A stretch of DNA of 64,000 bases from CAZSDU01 sp964605775 (GCA_964605775.1 CAZSDU010000008.1:1-64000); one strand, 5' to 3'. Counted from the stretch's first letter, positions 43,012-52,181 are shown. The notes: generated by a model from the letters alone, not told the origin. Numbers and translations are program-made.

Positions 43012-44916
43012 ATGAATAAGTCCCTTCTTGTCATTTTCATTATCATTGTTTTTTCGGCAGAAAGTCATGCCTGGGTTTATCCTGAGCATAGAGATATTAC
43101 GCTATTGGCAATTCAGAAGCTGGATTCATCCCATCGGGCCATTCTTGATCAGCTCTGGATCTGGGCCAGAAAAAATCATGAAGCAAGACTTTCTACAGCA
43201 GTCATTGATATGTCACAAGATGAGCATCCCATGTGTCTTGACTTTGCTGCCTGGCCTGCGATTGGCGGGGATCATTCAACCTCTTCTCAGAATATGCTTT
43301 TTAATATTTTACAGACAGAGTGGATCATGAATGTTGCGGATATTGCTGCCCGGTTAAAAAACGGGCTGGCTAATTCTAAAAACAGAAGCGACCGAATCAA
43401 TACGCTCAGGGATTCTGACATCCGTTTACTCCGGGCTGATCCCGAATATGTAAGCAGAGCGGGCGCCAACAACGGTCATTTTATGATGGCACGACCAGGC
43501 GTTTATACAACGGCTGATGCCTATTTCGACAGTTGTTTTCAAAAAGGCTGTGAGCCCAATCCTGTGGGGACCTATAAATGGTTTCATGCCAGCGCTCTTC
43601 TGAAAGCAGCAAGGTTACGTACTGAGGTGTTATCTCCTGACCAACGATCTGCCCTGGCTTTGGCGGCATTGGCAGATGAAGCTTTTGCCCTGCACTTTCT
43701 GGAGGATGGATTTGCCTCCGGACATGTAGCCGGAATATGGGGAGATGCTTCCCAGCGTAAGGGGACTCATGATTATTACAATGAAATGGGGCTGGAAGTC
43801 ACAAACTGGAAAGGTGAGCGGTTTGTCCTGATGGGAGATGCCTATATGCGTCCAGAAGATGCTGAAAGGGCTGCATTATCCGTGAAAATCAGCTTAGAAC
43901 AATTACTTGAGGCTATCGTTTCTTCACGGGAAATTCCGCTATACAATGACCGCGCTGATTCATTTACTCCAGACACCTTTAATGTAAGCAAAGCGATATC
44001 CATCCCTTTTCGCCAGCTTGACACGGCCTTTGCGAAGATCTTCAAACCTGTTCTGATCACCACACCGGTTCCTGGTTTGGCCAACGGATTGGGGGAGCTT
44101 CCCAGATTTCGCTCCGAAATCGGTCCTTTTATTGGAATCTCACCTGCTGCAAGAATGTCCGTTTTATCCGGAGGATTTGGGGTAACACAAAAATCCGTGG
44201 GTTTTGTTCCCGGGCTGGAGTTGGGCATACGGATTGGTTTAGGGATGGAAGGCGTGTTGAATGAATCAGGCGATGGTCTTGTTTTTCTTGACCTTGGCTG
44301 GAGACAGGACGGGGCATCCTCCATACAGGTACAAAATGATAAAGATCTTAAACCCTTTGGTTCCATCTTATCGGCCATTCCAAGCCGTGATGCTTTTTAT
44401 GCCCGTATTCGTCTTCCATTCTTTCTGATCCCGGGAGACTTGCTTATTGCAGGGCCGATTCTACTCCTTTTTTCCCCGGAGACACTCAATAAAATGCTTG
44501 TGTCAGCGGGCAACGGAGGGCTAATCCCCTGGCAATCGGGAATGGTCAGTCCAATCGGCAGATTTCAGTTTGTCCTGGGTCGGGAAATAGGCGTTTGTGT
44601 TTATGGATCCGGTAGGGGTGCGGATTCCTTTATCGTACCTGATGAAACCCTCGGACCTGATGAACAGGCTTTGATTTCAATGTACACCACCCAATTGGAT
44701 TTTCCAATTCTTGAATATCGTCCCTACCGTACATTTTCCTCTCGTCAGAGTTCCGGTTTACTTCTTCAGATCAATGCCGGATTGGATATTCCGGGAAAAG
44801 TTTCCGTAATCCTACCTAAAGACGGGAATAAACCCGCCATGCGAACGAACTGGTACATCGGATTTCGTCTGGTTTTCGACTGGAGATACTATTTTGCCAA
44901 AAATAAACATAAATAA
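43012..44916 (+). CDS. Zinc phospholipase C/P1-nuclease-like protein with barrel-like C-terminus
   Basis: 634 residues. The signal peptide ends AESHA with Trp21 as the first mature residue, as in Bacillus PLC where the N-terminal Trp binds zinc. Further zinc-ligand candidates are His26 (PEHRD), His228 and Asp232 (HFLED), His238 (SGHVAG), His253 and Glu258 (GTHDYYNE). The HxxxD and D+6=H spacing equals that of the family. After about residue 320 a long glycine- and aromatic-rich beta region follows (FIGISPAARMSVLSGGFGV ... FRLVFDWRYYF), which looks like an outer-membrane barrel. This would place a phosphodiesterase on the cell surface or periplasm. The fusion is unusual. Confidence 0.72.
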   Translation: MNKSLLVIFIIIVFSAESHAWVYPEHRDITLLAIQKLDSSHRAILDQLWIWARKNHEARLSTAVIDMSQDEHPMCLDFAAWPAIGGDHSTSSQNMLFNILQTEWIMNVADIAARLKNGLANSKNRSDRINTLRDSDIRLLRADPEYVSRAGANNGHFMMARPGVYTTADAYFDSCFQKGCEPNPVGTYKWFHASALLKAARLRTEVLSPDQRSALALAALADEAFALHFLEDGFASGHVAGIWGDASQRKGTHDYYNEMGLEVTNWKGERFVLMGDAYMRPEDAERAALSVKISLEQLLEAIVSSREIPLYNDRADSFTPDTFNVSKAISIPFRQLDTAFAKIFKPVLITTPVPGLANGLGELPRFRSEIGPFIGISPAARMSVLSGGFGVTQKSVGFVPGLELGIRIGLGMEGVLNESGDGLVFLDLGWRQDGASSIQVQNDKDLKPFGSILSAIPSRDAFYARIRLPFFLIPGDLLIAGPILLLFSPETLNKMLVSAGNGGLIPWQSGMVSPIGRFQFVLGREIGVCVYGSGRGADSFIVPDETLGPDEQALISMYTTQLDFPILEYRPYRTFSSRQSSGLLLQINAGLDIPGKVSVILPKDGNKPAMRTNWYIGFRLVFDWRYYFAKNKHK

Positions 44917-44958
44917 AAACACAAACCGGGAGTCAATTTGTTTCATTTTAAAAATTCA

Positions 44959-45762
44959 ATGGACATGAAAAAAAGTATTTTATTGGTCATGATTGCCTTA
45001 TCCGTGACTTACTGTAAAAAATCCAGCGATCCGTTACCGTTTTTTCCGACTGAACTGAACACTGCGAGTACAGGTTTGGGCTCAACATTCGATTCTCTGA
45101 ATAATGATCTTGCCATGAAAGCGGTAAATCTTGTGAACCATATTCAGGATTCAATTTATATTCGTACTGAAATGGCTGATCTTGTCAATCGTTCGTCTTT
45201 CGTCCTTGAGTTTGCTTACATCACGCCTCAGGGTATCATGAAAATCATTGAACCACCGATTTACTATGCTTCCCAGGGATCTGACATCAGTAATCAGGCA
45301 CATATCATAAAAGCCTTTCAGACAAAACTTCCCGTTCTGAGCAGTACATTTTATGCTGTGGAAGGATTTTATGCTGCAGTAGATATTCACCCCATTGTGG
45401 ACGACGGACAATTACTGGGTGGGATCACCTCCTTGTTTTTGCCTGAAACGATACTGAAAAGAATCATCACCCCCTTGATTAAGAATCAAAATTTTGAAAT
45501 GTGGGTCATGGAAAAGGGAGGCAATGTGCTTTATGACCAAGACAGTAGTGAAATCGGGCGAAATTTATTCACGGATACTTTATACACGCCATTCCCTGAA
45601 CTGATTGCTGCTGCTCATAAAATTGATACGGAAAAAAGTGGGACGACCACCTATTCTTTCTATCAGACCGGAACGACCATAAAAGTAGTCAAGAAGACCT
45701 ACTGGGTCACTTATGAATTATACGGTACTGAATGGAAACTGATCTGGGTGAAACCTGAATAA
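44959..45762 (+). CDS. Stand-alone Cache-domain lipoprotein
   Basis: About 267 residues; start ATG 44959 or 44965. Lipobox-like end VTYCKKS (Cys near 19). The mature part is a helix followed by a PAS-like Cache fold: FVLEFAYITPQGIMKIIEPP, FYAAVDIHPIVDDGQLLGGIT and MWVMEKGGNVLYDQDSSEIG. Such domains normally sense small ligands outside a kinase or chemoreceptor; here there is no membrane-spanning signalling part. It follows the PLC-like gene by 42 bases on the same strand, so it may bind a product or partner of it. Confidence 0.72.
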   Translation: MDMKKSILLVMIALSVTYCKKSSDPLPFFPTELNTASTGLGSTFDSLNNDLAMKAVNLVNHIQDSIYIRTEMADLVNRSSFVLEFAYITPQGIMKIIEPPIYYASQGSDISNQAHIIKAFQTKLPVLSSTFYAVEGFYAAVDIHPIVDDGQLLGGITSLFLPETILKRIITPLIKNQNFEMWVMEKGGNVLYDQDSSEIGRNLFTDTLYTPFPELIAAAHKIDTEKSGTTTYSFYQTGTTIKVVKKTYWVTYELYGTEWKLIWVKPE

Positions 45763-45783
45763 AACCAGCTATCCCCCCCTGAT

Positions 45784-46797
45784 TCATTGAGCATCTATCA
45801 TGAATTGCCTGAATCCAGGGGTAAAGTCAATGACTATTTTATTGTTTGCATCCCTACAGATAAAATAGGCTTCAGTTCCCGGATGGGAATTCAGGAAAAC
45901 CTTTGAAGCTTCCATCCCCATGACCATGCAGGCGGTGGCATACGCATCGGCTGTCATGCAATCATCAGCAATCACTGTTACGCTAAGTAAATTATGCTGA
46001 ACGGGATAACCCGTTGAGGGATCAATCGTATGGGCATACTTCCGTCCATCACGAATAAAAAATTTCCGGTAATTGCCTGAAGTCCCCACCGACTTCCCAT
46101 CCAAGCTGATCCTTTGCTGAACCACCTGCCCGGAGGAATCATTCTCAGAGGGTTTTTCAATTCCAACGATCCAGGGTTCATCACCGGGTTTCTTCCCCAA
46201 AGCCCTGACTTCTCCCCCGATTTCGATAATATAATTGTGAATGCCTTGGTTTTCGAGTAGAGATGCAACCAAATCAACGGTAAATCCCTGGGCAATGGCA
46301 TTGAAATCAAGTTGGATTCCTGGAATATTTTTTACTATTTTTCTTCCGTTTACAAGCAGATGTTTATAGCCGGTCAATTTTTTCAGGCTATCAATGCTGC
46401 ATGACGGAAGATCTCTCCCTTGTTTCCGGTAAAACCCCCAGGCCCTGACCATCGGGCCTACGGTGATGTCAAAGGCACCACCGGTTTCTTCGGAAATTTC
46501 GAGGGAACGTTCTGTGAGGCGGATGAACAGATCATTCAGCTTCACTTCTTCATTGTTATTCAGGCGGTTGATCATGGACCCGGAATCATATAAGGAAGCG
46601 GTCCGGTTCATTAAGAAAAACAAAGAGTCAATCTGGCGAATCAGCGACAGGCTATCGCCCCCTCCATAGTAACGGATCATAAAAGTGCTTCCCTGAACAA
46701 ATCCCGAATAGGTAACTGGATTATTCCTGATTTGCGTACAAGAATTAAAATGCACTACAAGAATCAGTAATAAGGAGCATGAGAAGGTTAATTTCAT
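45784..46797 (-). CDS. apbE: FAD:protein FMN transferase ApbE
   Basis: 337 residues, lipobox FNSCTQI (Cys20). ApbE attaches FMN to threonines of target proteins outside the membrane. Motifs: SLYDSGSMINRLN, FDITVGPMVRAWGFY, QLDFNAIAQGFTVDLVA and TIDPSTGYPVQHNLLSVTV. The targets are next door: RnfD and RnfG on the other strand, and the Na+-NQR subunits further along. It overlaps rseC by ATGA. Confidence 0.96.
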   Translation of the reverse strand: MKLTFSCSLLLILVVHFNSCTQIRNNPVTYSGFVQGSTFMIRYYGGGDSLSLIRQIDSLFFLMNRTASLYDSGSMINRLNNNEEVKLNDLFIRLTERSLEISEETGGAFDITVGPMVRAWGFYRKQGRDLPSCSIDSLKKLTGYKHLLVNGRKIVKNIPGIQLDFNAIAQGFTVDLVASLLENQGIHNYIIEIGGEVRALGKKPGDEPWIVGIEKPSENDSSGQVVQQRISLDGKSVGTSGNYRKFFIRDGRKYAHTIDPSTGYPVQHNLLSVTVIADDCMTADAYATACMVMGMEASKVFLNSHPGTEAYFICRDANNKIVIDFTPGFRQFMIDAQ

Positions 46798-47225
46798 AGG
46801 ATAGGCTTTTCGAAATTTTTATCTATACTGAACTTTATGGTTTTTCCGAGTTTCCCCCTGAAAACCCAGATCAAAGTGAAATAGATCAGGATCACAAGCA
46901 GGGATGCAATGGCTGTAATACCATCCTCGAACCCCAATCCATGAAAAAGGAAGAGGACGATCAGCAGAAAAAAAACAGGCAGAAGATATGCCAGAACCAC
47001 AGCTAAAACCCCCAGCGATGACCGCATGATTACATTGACCGACTCTCCGAGTTTAACGTCCACATCCGGATTCCAAATGAATATTTTTTTTTCCTTCATT
47101 TCAGAAGCCGGGCAGGCTCCCCGTGAATGGCAAGTCCCACAGGCTGATTCAACAGAAATCGTCACTTCGACCCCCTCATCTGTTAATTTTGTCACAATGC
47201 CCGGATGGGTAATAACATTTTTCAT
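46794..47225 (-). CDS. RseC/MucC-family membrane protein
   Basis: 143 residues from ATG 47225. Four cysteines in ACGTCHSRGACPAS suggest an Fe-S or redox site on the cytosolic side, followed by two membrane helices (LGVLAVVLAYLLPVFFLLIV; ITAIASLLVILIYFTLIWVF, both approximate). The family includes RseC, part of the SoxR-reducing Rsx/Rnf system in enterobacteria, which agrees with its place next to Rnf genes. It is cotranscribed with apbE and divergent from the rnf operon. Confidence 0.9.
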   Translation of the reverse strand: MKNVITHPGIVTKLTDEGVEVTISVESACGTCHSRGACPASEMKEKKIFIWNPDVDVKLGESVNVIMRSSLGVLAVVLAYLLPVFFLLIVLFLFHGLGFEDGITAIASLLVILIYFTLIWVFRGKLGKTIKFSIDKNFEKPIL

Positions 47226-47248
47226 AAACCTGTATATCAATATATTAA

Positions 47249-47281
47249 ATGTACATATTACATAATTATTATATGATACAT
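47249..47281. promoter_or_regulatory. Imperfect inverted repeat between rseC and the rnf operon
   Basis: ATGTACATAT (47249-47258) mirrors ATATGATACAT (47271-47281) with one inserted base, around a 12-base A/T centre. It lies in the divergent intergenic gap and may be an operator for both operons. No regulator can be named. Confidence 0.35.
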
Positions 47282-47346
47282 CACTATATGTTTATGGTAA
47301 TACAGAAGAATCTTTGTAATATTGCAAAGAAAGTCAAAAAAGTGAT

Positions 47347-48333
47347 ATGATGAACCTTTCTACCTCTTATATGGGGCTTCGTTTGAAGAATCCCATCATC
47401 ATCGGCAGCTCAGGGCTCACAAAATCTCCGGAAAATCTTCTTGAATATGAAAAGCGTGGTGCATCGGCAGTGGTCATGAAATCCTTGTTTGAGGAACAGA
47501 TCATGTTTGAAACCAATAAGTTGCTCAATCATCAACACCTTGACAACAATTATCCTGAGGCATTGGATTATATCAAGGGTTTTACCCAGGAAAATTCTGT
47601 AGTTGAGTATATGAATTTGATACGGGAGGCAAAAAAAACGATTAAAATTCCAGTTTTTGGCAGTATCAATTGCATCTCTTCCAACGAATGGGTGAAAGCG
47701 GCAAAAGATATTGAGAAGGCTGGGGCTGATGGTCTTGAATTAAACATTTATTTCATGCCAGGAATTCTTGATATTGATGGAGCAGAACGAGAAAAAATGT
47801 ACTTTGATATTATTGAAAATGTCAAAGCTCATGTCAGCATTCCCATTGCCCTGAAGATAGGATATCATTTCACCAGTCTGGTTCAGACCATTCGAAAATT
47901 TTCCTGGACCGGGATTAAAGCACTGGTGTTGTTCAATCGTTTTTATACTCCGGACATCAACCTGAAAACCATGCATCTGCAGGTTTCAAATCTATACAGC
48001 AGTCCTGCCGAACAGGTAATTCCACTACGCTGGATCGCCATGCTATCCGACAAAGTGACCTGTGATATTTCAGCTTCCACGGGGCTTCATGATGCAGATG
48101 CTGTAATTAAGCAGCTCCTGGTGGGCGCAAAAACAACCCAACTTTGTTCCACCCTTTACCTTCACGGGGCTGATCGTATATCTGAGATTCTTGAAGGACT
48201 TACCCGTTGGATGGAACAACATGAGCATCAATCCATTGATGATTTTCGTGGTAAATTAAGCGTCAAAAATGCTGAAAATCCTGTGTTTTACCACAGGGCC
48301 CAATACATGAAACATTTATCCGGAACTGAATAA
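47347..48333 (+). CDS. Dihydroorotate dehydrogenase-like protein
   Basis: 328 residues of the class-1/2 DHOD-like TIM-barrel flavoprotein family. MMNLSTSYMGLRLKNPIIIGSSGLT is the recognisable opening (shown in part), with a later IEKAGADGLELNIY. In DHODs the active-site loop holds Cys or Ser; here that region is PVFGSINCISSNEW. These DHOD-like proteins are frequent in Bacteroidota and differ from true PyrD. It lies 29 bases before rnfB, probably in the same transcript, so it may exchange electrons with ferredoxin or NADH, which is inference. Confidence 0.85.
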   Translation: MMNLSTSYMGLRLKNPIIIGSSGLTKSPENLLEYEKRGASAVVMKSLFEEQIMFETNKLLNHQHLDNNYPEALDYIKGFTQENSVVEYMNLIREAKKTIKIPVFGSINCISSNEWVKAAKDIEKAGADGLELNIYFMPGILDIDGAEREKMYFDIIENVKAHVSIPIALKIGYHFTSLVQTIRKFSWTGIKALVLFNRFYTPDINLKTMHLQVSNLYSSPAEQVIPLRWIAMLSDKVTCDISASTGLHDADAVIKQLLVGAKTTQLCSTLYLHGADRISEILEGLTRWMEQHEHQSIDDFRGKLSVKNAENPVFYHRAQYMKHLSGTE

Positions 48334-48362
48334 TTATATAGCAACCTTAAATATTCCACGTT

Positions 48363-49232
48363 TTGAGTACCATTATCATTTTTGTTGTAGCCACCCTAAG
48401 CATCCTTGGCGTGGTTTCGGCCGTGATCCTGTATTTTATCGCTCAAAAATTCAAGGTGATTGAAGATCCGCGCATTGACATGATCGCAGAAATTTTACCT
48501 GCTGCAAATTGCGGGGGATGTGGTTATGCCGGTTGCAGAAATTTTGCAGAGTCTATTGTGAAGAATGAGACCCTTGATAACATGTTTTGCCCTGTTGGAG
48601 GGAATGATCTTTTAAAACTGATTGCTCCGATAATCGGAAAGGAAGCGGCGGAAAAAGATCCCATGATAGCGGTTTTACGCTGTAACGGCACGCTGATAAA
48701 TGCTCCCCTTAAAACAACCTATGAAGGGATTGATTCTTGTTCTTTCATGCATTCCCTTCATTCCGGCGATAACGGTTGTCCTTACGGTTGCCTTGGCGGA
48801 GGAGAATGTGTTACTGCCTGCACTTTTGATGCCATGTATATGGATAAAGAAACCGGGCTACCGGTCATCATCCAGGATCAATGTGTGGCCTGCGGAGCAT
48901 GTGTCAAAGCCTGCCCGCGGAATATCATCGAATTACGTCCAAAAGGGAAAAAAGATCGCAGGATATATATCAGTTGTGTCAATAAGGAAAAAGGTGGCAT
49001 TGCAAAGAAGAACTGTGAAGTGGCTTGTATCGGATGCGGGAAATGCGTGAAAGAGTGTAAATTCGAGGCCATCTCAATGGAAAACAATCTGGCTTATATT
49101 CATGCTGAAAAATGTACAATGTGCAGGAAATGTGTGGTTGTTTGTCCTACGCATGCCATTTGGGAGGTAAATTTCCCGGAAAGAAAAAAGCAGGTCTCTG
49201 AAACCGAAAACAAGGAAGTTAATGGTCAATGA
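48363..49232 (+). CDS. rnfB: Rnf complex subunit B
   Basis: 289 residues with a TTG start (stop codon just upstream in frame, no ATG). An N-terminal membrane helix (residues about 5-25) is followed by the 4Fe-4S domain ANCGGCGYAGCRNFAES and at least four more ferredoxin-type motifs (CPYGCLGGGECVTAC, CVACGACVKACP, CIGCGKCVKECK, CTMCRKCVVVCP). It is the ferredoxin-accepting part of the ferredoxin:NAD+ oxidoreductase. The extra clusters match the long RnfB form of anaerobes rather than the E. coli form. Confidence 0.97.
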   Translation: MSTIIIFVVATLSILGVVSAVILYFIAQKFKVIEDPRIDMIAEILPAANCGGCGYAGCRNFAESIVKNETLDNMFCPVGGNDLLKLIAPIIGKEAAEKDPMIAVLRCNGTLINAPLKTTYEGIDSCSFMHSLHSGDNGCPYGCLGGGECVTACTFDAMYMDKETGLPVIIQDQCVACGACVKACPRNIIELRPKGKKDRRIYISCVNKEKGGIAKKNCEVACIGCGKCVKECKFEAISMENNLAYIHAEKCTMCRKCVVVCPTHAIWEVNFPERKKQVSETENKEVNGQ

Positions 49233-49264
49233 TCTTGCATTGACTGTTCAAAAGAAAATAAAAT

Positions 49265-50599
49265 ATGCTTTTAAAAACATTTACCCTGGGCGGTGTTCAT
49301 CCTGAAGAGAACAAGATTTCTTCCGATTGCCCGATCCGTCAGCTTTCTCTACCCCCGATAGTCACGGTGCCATTGGCTCAGCATATCGGCGCTCCTGCCG
49401 CAGCCATTGTGGCCAAAGGGGACAAGGTCAAGGCCGGACAATTAATCGGCAAGGGGCAGTCCTTTATTTCCGCAAATGTTCATTCACCCGTTTCCGGCAG
49501 CGTGCTGAAAATTGATGATTTCATGGATTCAAGCGGTTACCGTAAAAAAGCCATCCAGATCGCGACAGAAGGTGATGAATGGTTAGAAACCATTGACAGG
49601 AGTGAAAGCCTAAAGGAAGAGATCACCCTGAGCCAGGAGGAGATCCTTGCCCGGATCAAGGAATCTGGTATTGTCGGGATGGGTGGCGCCACTTTCCCCA
49701 CCCACGTCAAAATGATGGTACCTGAAGGAAAGAAAGCTGAATGCCTCATCATCAACGGAGTGGAATGTGAACCCTATCTGACTTCCGATCACAGGTTGAT
49801 GCTGGAAAAAGGGGAAGAACTGATGGTTGGAACCCGTATTCTAATGATCGCCCTCGGTGTAGAGAAAGCCTTTATCGGCATCGAAAACAACAAACCGGAC
49901 GCCATCAGTTATCTGAAAAAAATAAGCCTCCGGTATTCTGGCATTGAGATCGTTCCATTGAAAGTGAAATATCCACAGGGGGGAGAAAAACAGCTCATTA
50001 AAGCTGTTCTGAACCGGGAAGTCCCTTCAGGGAAGCTGCCTATTGAAACCGGCTGTGTGGTGCAGAATGTCGGAACTGCAGTGGCCGTTTATGAAGCGGT
50101 TCAAAAAAACAAACCCCTTATCGAAAGGGTGGTGACTGTAACCGGGAAATCGGTCAAATCACCCTGCAATCTATTGGTCAGAATCGGGACACCCATTTCC
50201 ATGCTGCTTGAAGAAGCCGGAGGCTTACCTGAGGACACTCTGAAGATCATCAATGGGGGTCCGATGATGGGAAAAACTGTCGGTTCGACCGATATCCCGG
50301 TGATCAAAGGGATGTCAGGACTGGTCGTGATGGACAGCAAAGCGGGAAAACGTCCGGTTGTTTATCATTGCATCCGTTGTGCCCGCTGTACTTTTGCCTG
50401 TCCGATGGGACTTGCCCCCTACCTCATCGCACAGATGACCGAGGCGAAGCTCATTGAGCAGACCGAGGCTGAAGGTGTGATGGATTGTATGGAATGTGGC
50501 TCATGTTCTTTTACCTGCCCATCCGGTCGGCCTTTATTGGATAACATCCGTATCGCCAAATCTAAAGTCGGACAACTGATGAGAACCAGAGCAAAATAA
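49265..50599 (+). CDS. rnfC: Rnf complex subunit C
   Basis: 444 residues. RnfC binds FMN and NADH: the N-terminal barrel (SPVSGSVLKIDDF), GIVGMGGATFPTHVK nucleotide loop, NGVECEPYLTSDHRLM, then two [4Fe-4S] motifs CIRCARCTFACP and CMECGSCSFTCPSG near the C-terminus. It lacks the long Ala-rich repeat tail of enterobacterial RnfC. Six bases separate it from rnfD. Confidence 0.97.
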   Translation: MLLKTFTLGGVHPEENKISSDCPIRQLSLPPIVTVPLAQHIGAPAAAIVAKGDKVKAGQLIGKGQSFISANVHSPVSGSVLKIDDFMDSSGYRKKAIQIATEGDEWLETIDRSESLKEEITLSQEEILARIKESGIVGMGGATFPTHVKMMVPEGKKAECLIINGVECEPYLTSDHRLMLEKGEELMVGTRILMIALGVEKAFIGIENNKPDAISYLKKISLRYSGIEIVPLKVKYPQGGEKQLIKAVLNREVPSGKLPIETGCVVQNVGTAVAVYEAVQKNKPLIERVVTVTGKSVKSPCNLLVRIGTPISMLLEEAGGLPEDTLKIINGGPMMGKTVGSTDIPVIKGMSGLVVMDSKAGKRPVVYHCIRCARCTFACPMGLAPYLIAQMTEAKLIEQTEAEGVMDCMECGSCSFTCPSGRPLLDNIRIAKSKVGQLMRTRAK

Positions 50600-50605
50600 A
50601 AAACT

Positions 50606-51607
50606 ATGGCAAACTTGTTAATTATCTCCGGCTCACCGCATACTCACGGAGATGCTTCGATAAAAAAGATCATGTGGGGCGTGGTGATCGCCCTGGTACC
50701 AGCGCTGCTGGTATCCTTCTGGTATTTCGGGATTGGCGCCATTTTCATAACGTCTGTTGCCGTACTATCCTGCGTGACTGTGGAGTACCTGATTCAAAAG
50801 TTTCTGCTGAAAGAAAAACCCACAATATCCGATGGATCTGCTGTGATCACCGGTCTTCTCTTGGCGATGAACATCCCCAGCAATCTGCCCTGGTGGATGG
50901 TGATCATCGGGTCTGTCATTTGTATTGCTGTAGCCAAGATGAGTTTTGGTGGTTTGGGTAAAAATCCTTTCAATCCTGCCCTGGTCGGACGTGTATTCCT
51001 GCTTATTTCCTTCCCGGTGGCCATGACTTCATGGCCATTGCCACTTCAAAATCGCTTCGTTTTGGTCGATGCCGTGACCGGACCAACCTCCCTTGGGATA
51101 ATTAAAGAAGGACTTCACAAGGGGGATGCCGTTTCAACCCTCATGGGGAAGGTGCCCTCCTATGCTGAGATGCTTATTGGAAATATGGGGGGATCGCTGG
51201 GTGAAGTTTCTGCCCTTGCCCTTCTTTTGGGCGGATTATATATGATTTTCCGTAAAATCATCACATGGCACATCCCGCTTGCTTATCTTCTGACTGTATT
51301 TATTTTTGCCGGCATCCTTTACCTGGTTGATCCCACCCGTTACCTTGACCCCGTATTTCATTTGCTGACCGGAGGGCTGATGCTTGGAGCTATTTTTATG
51401 GCTACCGATATGGTCACTTCACCGATGAGCAAAAGCGGAATGCTGATCTTTGGTTTCGGATGCGGGGTCCTCACCATGCTTATCCGGGTCTGGGGCGCTT
51501 ATCCAGAAGGGGTATCCTTTGCCATCTTGATTATGAATGCATTTGTTCCATTGATTAACAAGGGTTTTAAACCTTCACGTTTCGGAAAGGAGGTAAAACA
51601 TGGCTAA
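50606..51607 (+). CDS. rnfD: Rnf complex subunit D
   Basis: 333 residues, about nine membrane helices. The covalent FMN site is seen as VDAVTGPTSLG; the usual motif is (S/T)GAT, so Pro replaces Ala here. The final Thr is the expected flavinylation point for ApbE. DGSAVITGLLLAMNIPSNLPWW and KNPFNPALVGRVF are typical of the NqrB/RnfD family. Its stop overlaps the rnfG start (ATGGCTAA). Confidence 0.96.
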   Translation: MANLLIISGSPHTHGDASIKKIMWGVVIALVPALLVSFWYFGIGAIFITSVAVLSCVTVEYLIQKFLLKEKPTISDGSAVITGLLLAMNIPSNLPWWMVIIGSVICIAVAKMSFGGLGKNPFNPALVGRVFLLISFPVAMTSWPLPLQNRFVLVDAVTGPTSLGIIKEGLHKGDAVSTLMGKVPSYAEMLIGNMGGSLGEVSALALLLGGLYMIFRKIITWHIPLAYLLTVFIFAGILYLVDPTRYLDPVFHLLTGGLMLGAIFMATDMVTSPMSKSGMLIFGFGCGVLTMLIRVWGAYPEGVSFAILIMNAFVPLINKGFKPSRFGKEVKHG

Positions 51608-52181
51608 AAAAGAATCAACTTTCCTCTCCATGACCCTGACGCTTTTTCTTGTCACATTCCTTGCTTCTGCTTCACTTGGGATAGTTTATGAGCTGACCAA
51701 GGGACCAAAGGCCACAGCTGACAATACCAAGAAAAATTTTGCCATCAAGAAAGTCGTTCCAGATTTCAACAATGAACCCAACGCTGAAGTTTACCGTATT
51801 CCAACCGCCGATGGCAGCGATTCCCTGACCTGTTACCCAGCTAAAAAAGACGGGAAACTGATTGGTACAGCCATTGAATCCTATACCATGACAGGTTTCA
51901 GCGGGCTGATCCGCGTGATGGTCGGCCTATCTCCTGAAGGAAACATCATCAATACATCGGTGCTGCTCCAGAAGGAAACGCCGGGACTTGGCACCAAGAT
52001 AACCCAATCCTTCTTCAAGGATCAGTTCAATGGAAAGAATCCGGGGACATTCAGGTTATCAGTGAAGAAGGACGGGGGGGAAGTAGATGCCATCACCGCT
52101 TCGACCATTTCGTCCCGGGCTTATTGTGATGCGCTGCAACGCGCCTACGATGCTTACATGAAAGGAGGCCGACATGAGTAA
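51600..52181 (+). CDS. rnfG: Rnf complex subunit G
   Basis: 193 residues. One N-terminal membrane helix (LTLFLVTFLASASLGIVYEL, approximate) and a periplasmic FMN-binding domain. The flavinylated Thr should be that of DAITASTISS, within the S/T-x-x-T motif. ETPGLGTKITQSFFKDQF is another family signature. The stop overlaps the rnfE start by eight bases. Confidence 0.96.
   Translation: MAKKESTFLSMTLTLFLVTFLASASLGIVYELTKGPKATADNTKKNFAIKKVVPDFNNEPNAEVYRIPTADGSDSLTCYPAKKDGKLIGTAIESYTMTGFSGLIRVMVGLSPEGNIINTSVLLQKETPGLGTKITQSFFKDQFNGKNPGTFRLSVKKDGGEVDAITASTISSRAYCDALQRAYDAYMKGGRHE

Noticed and set aside
42855..43046. Small minus-strand gene of 63 codons
   Set aside because: It overlaps the promoter and start of the phospholipase-C-like gene and has no recognisable features.
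43842..44378. 178-codon minus-strand frame inside the phospholipase-C-like gene
   Set aside because: It is antisense to a strong coding frame with clear motifs; typical shadow frame.
47347..48333. True dihydroorotate dehydrogenase (PyrD)
   Set aside because: The family is DHOD-like, but pyrimidine genes are absent nearby and the sequence matches the divergent DHOD-like group; pyrD was not assigned.
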